The translations under genes were made by a program, and so were the position numbers. Of a stretch of DNA of 59,519 bases, positions 57,645-59,519 are shown in pieces. Numbering within the stretch: position 1 is the stretch's first letter; every line of letters begins with the position of its first letter. The notes beneath the pieces were generated by a model, which had not been told where the DNA came from, made no database searches, and was given only the letters and a program-made list of their open reading frames with translations. This DNA comes from an uncultured Corynebacterium sp. (lineage in GTDB: Bacteria > Actinomycetota > Actinomycetes > Mycobacteriales > Mycobacteriaceae): positions 1 through 59,519 of the forward strand of contig NZ_CAMQAZ010000016.1 of NCBI RefSeq assembly GCF_946998835.1. Direction: 5' to 3'.

Positions 57645-59432
57645 ATGGGATCTACGACAACGCCACAGGTAAACAAGCAAGCAAAGAAGTCGGGTGGTTT
57701 TCTCAAGAACCTTCCGACCGACCCGTTGATCTTTTCAACAGCGATGGGTTTCATTGTCCTCTTTGTGGCGGTGACCGTTGTGCTGGGGGATACCGCTCGG
57801 GATGCCTACTCGGCCGCCTCCGAGTGGGTCACGTCTAACTTGGGATGGCTGTTCATTGGTGGTGTCTCGGTAAGCTTCATCTTCCTCATCGGCCTGTTCG
57901 TGTCCCGCTACGGACGCATTCAGCTTGGCGATGACGACGAAGAGCCCGAGTACACCATCGCCGAGTGGTTCGGCATGCTCTTTGCCGGCGGTACAGGTTC
58001 CATGCTGATGTTCTGGGGCGTGGCGGAACCGTTGAATCACGCCTACAACCCGCCGCTGGGCCAAGACCCGATGACCCGCGAGGCCCAGAACACCGCGATG
58101 GCATTTACCATCTACCACCTGGGTATTCACATGTGGGTCATCATGGCGCTGCCGGGGCTCGCGCTGGGATACTTCATCTATAAGCGTCACCTCCCACCGC
58201 GCGTTTCCTCCATCTTCGCGCCGCTGCTCGGTACCCGAATCTACTCATGGCCTGGCAAGCTTATCGACGCCGTCGCCATCATCGGTACTGTCGTCGGTAT
58301 CGCGGTATCGGTAGGCATGGGTGCGCTTCAGATTAACTCCGGTGCTGCTCGTGTAATTGGTACCCCGGAAAACTCGATGGTGCAGCTGATTCTAATCGCC
58401 ATCATTATTGTGATTGCCTCGATTTCTGTGGCTCGTGGCCTGGACAAGGGCATCAAGGTGCTGTCCAACGCCAACATCTGGGCAGCAATGGGGCTGATGG
58501 TCTTCGTGCTGCTGATGGGCCCGACCTTGACGCTGCTGCGCCAGACCGTTGATACGGCTGGTGTGTACTTGGATGCATTGCCACGCGTTATGTTCTGGAC
58601 TGACTCCTACGATGTCAACCCGAATTGGAAGCAAGGTGCCTGGACGGTCTTTTACTGGGCCTGGACGATTTGTTGGTCGCCGTTTGTGGGCATGTTCGTC
58701 GCCCGTATTTCGCGTGGCCGCACCGTGCGTCAGTTCATTGCCGGTGTGATTGCGCTGCCGACCATCGTGTCTATTCTGTGGTTCTCTATCTTTGGCCGCG
58801 CAGGCTTTGAGCTGGAAAATGAGCAGCCGGGCATTCTGACCGAACCGGTCGTCGAAGGCGGAGATCCCTCGCCGGCGCTCTTTATCCTGTTGGAGCAGTA
58901 TCCGCTGACAACGCTCGTCAGTGTGTTTGCGCTCTTTGTAATCATGATTTTCTTCGTCACATCCATCGACTCCGCGTCGATGGTGATGGACATGATGTCC
59001 ACCGGCGAGGAGAACAAGGCACCAACCTTCTACCGAGTCCTGTGGGGCGTCATGATCGGTGCTGTGGCAGCCGCCCTGCTGCTTATCTCTGGCGAAACCG
59101 CGCTGGAAGCGCTGCAGTCTGCGGTGATTGTTATTGGTGTACCGTTCTTCTTCCTCCACTTTGTGATGATGTACTCCTTGGTCAAGGGCATGAGCGATGA
59201 CCACATGGCAGTGCGTAAGCCGGTTACCCGCCAGTGGAAGAAGACCGATACTCCAGAGAAGCTGGAGAAGCACGAAGCAGCGCCCGCGCCGGGCTATGAC
59301 GAAGAGGGCAATGAACTGCCGCGCTTTGAATACACCCACGACGAAGAGGGACGTCTGGTTATTCAGTCCGATGTCGTTGTCGAAGGTGAATTTGGAACCT
59401 CAGAGGGAGATAAGTCCAGCGACGATAAGTAG
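57645..59432 (+). CDS. BCCT-family compatible-solute transporter
   Basis: Sodium- or proton-coupled uptake carrier for betaine, ectoine, proline or carnitine (595 aa, 12 helices). Family landmarks are AEWFGMLFAGGTGSMLMFWGVAEPLNH, the Trp-rich FYWAWTICWSPFVGMFVARISRGRTVRQF and DSASMVMDMMSTG. The glycine-rich helix 3 reads GTGSM rather than the GMGIG of BetP, so coupling ion and substrate are open. The C-terminal ~70 residues are cytosolic and acidic, unlike the Arg-rich osmosensing tail of BetP. ATG 57645 is the only fitting start; GAAAGG is rather far (about 14 nt). Confidence 0.9.
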   Translation: MGSTTTPQVNKQAKKSGGFLKNLPTDPLIFSTAMGFIVLFVAVTVVLGDTARDAYSAASEWVTSNLGWLFIGGVSVSFIFLIGLFVSRYGRIQLGDDDEEPEYTIAEWFGMLFAGGTGSMLMFWGVAEPLNHAYNPPLGQDPMTREAQNTAMAFTIYHLGIHMWVIMALPGLALGYFIYKRHLPPRVSSIFAPLLGTRIYSWPGKLIDAVAIIGTVVGIAVSVGMGALQINSGAARVIGTPENSMVQLILIAIIIVIASISVARGLDKGIKVLSNANIWAAMGLMVFVLLMGPTLTLLRQTVDTAGVYLDALPRVMFWTDSYDVNPNWKQGAWTVFYWAWTICWSPFVGMFVARISRGRTVRQFIAGVIALPTIVSILWFSIFGRAGFELENEQPGILTEPVVEGGDPSPALFILLEQYPLTTLVSVFALFVIMIFFVTSIDSASMVMDMMSTGEENKAPTFYRVLWGVMIGAVAAALLLISGETALEALQSAVIVIGVPFFFLHFVMMYSLVKGMSDDHMAVRKPVTRQWKKTDTPEKLEKHEAAPAPGYDEEGNELPRFEYTHDEEGRLVIQSDVVVEGEFGTSEGDKSSDDK

Positions 59433-59443
59433 TAGCTGATAAA

Positions 59444-59519
59444 AGGCATAGTAGTTTTTTGGAGTGAAGCGTCCTGGGTTTAGTTCCTACCTCAGCTAAG
59501 GAAGGATTGAACTATGCCT
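59444..59519. repeat. Inverted repeat enclosing the next gene's leader
   Basis: AGGCATAGT (59444-59452) and ACTATGCCT (59511-59519) are perfect complements 58 nt apart. The right arm contains the ATG of the next gene, so pairing in the mRNA could hide that start. Confidence 0.5.
59514..59519 (+). CDS. First two codons of the next gene
   Basis: ATG-CCT at the window edge is preceded by AAGGAAGGA at good distance. The product cannot be told. Confidence 0.35.

Noticed and set aside
1..59519. CRISPR arrays, insertion sequences, toxin-antitoxin pairs
   Set aside because: No regularly spaced repeats with spacers, no transposase motifs with terminal repeats, and no recognisable toxin or antitoxin were seen on either strand.

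Overview
The window is about 59.5 kb of moderately high-GC actinobacterial chromosome, most likely from a Corynebacterium. The genus call rests on content and order. An ipsA-type LacI regulator stands next to a zinc ABC transporter with a thrE exporter nearby. The block mutY / carbonic anhydrase / radA / lpqE / carD / cysS / rlmB is collinear with M. tuberculosis Rv3589-Rv3579c. There are sequences matching the GlxR (TGTGA-N6-TCAC) and ClgR (GTTCGC-N5-GCG) operators, and many starts sit 6-8 nt behind a TANNNT -10 element, as expected for leaderless mRNAs. I cannot fix the species. A fatty-acid gene set (two acyl-CoA dehydrogenases and an acyl-CoA ligase) argues for a lineage that keeps beta-oxidation genes. 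I see no rRNA, CRISPR array, insertion sequence or prophage; there is one tRNA (Thr).

Layout. 1-2.9 kb: panD (5' end outside the window) and a Tat-exported PhoX-type phosphatase. 3.0-6.7 kb: a tight five-gene operon DUF4178 / DUF2617 / DUF4247 / DUF350 / membrane spermidine-synthase-like protein, the best candidate here for an undescribed system. 6.8-8.3 kb: lysS. 8.5-16 kb: an acyl-CoA dehydrogenase pair, a Tat-exported metallophosphoesterase, a one-TM envelope protein and an acyl-CoA ligase. 16-19.6 kb: a SigK module (dipZ, small lipoprotein, sigK, rskA). 19.7-22.6 kb: clpC and a DUF4236 gene. 22.6-32 kb: a secreted lipase, mutY, beta-carbonic anhydrase, a membrane protein, radA, lpqE, carD, cysS, rlmB; disA and ispD-ispF, which lie in this block in M. 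tuberculosis, are absent. 32-38.3 kb: a structured intergenic RNA candidate, zinc ABC transporter, ipsA, flavin reductase, a META-like lipoprotein and a histone-H1-tail-like protein. 38.5-47.3 kb: thrE, tRNA-Thr, a catalytically dead LMW-phosphatase homologue, a DUF4442/degenerate-HD fusion, two alpha/beta hydrolases behind a HIT protein, purD, an aminotransferase. 47.3-53.3 kb: a long regulatory-looking gap with a 51-codon ORF, an orphan trpB with a repeat-rich leader, and the ktrB/ktrA potassium system. 53.3-59.5 kb: thiE divergent from a TPP-riboswitch-controlled thiO-thiS-thiG-thiF operon, a small membrane protein, a BCCT transporter, and the first two codons of another gene.

Functional themes are cofactor supply (pantothenate, thiamine, purine), envelope redox and stress control (SigK/DipZ, ClpC/ClgR, CarD), zinc and potassium homeostasis, and lipid turnover. 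Start codons were reassigned in many places using Shine-Dalgarno sequences, -10 elements and family length. All regulator-site calls are motif matches made by eye.
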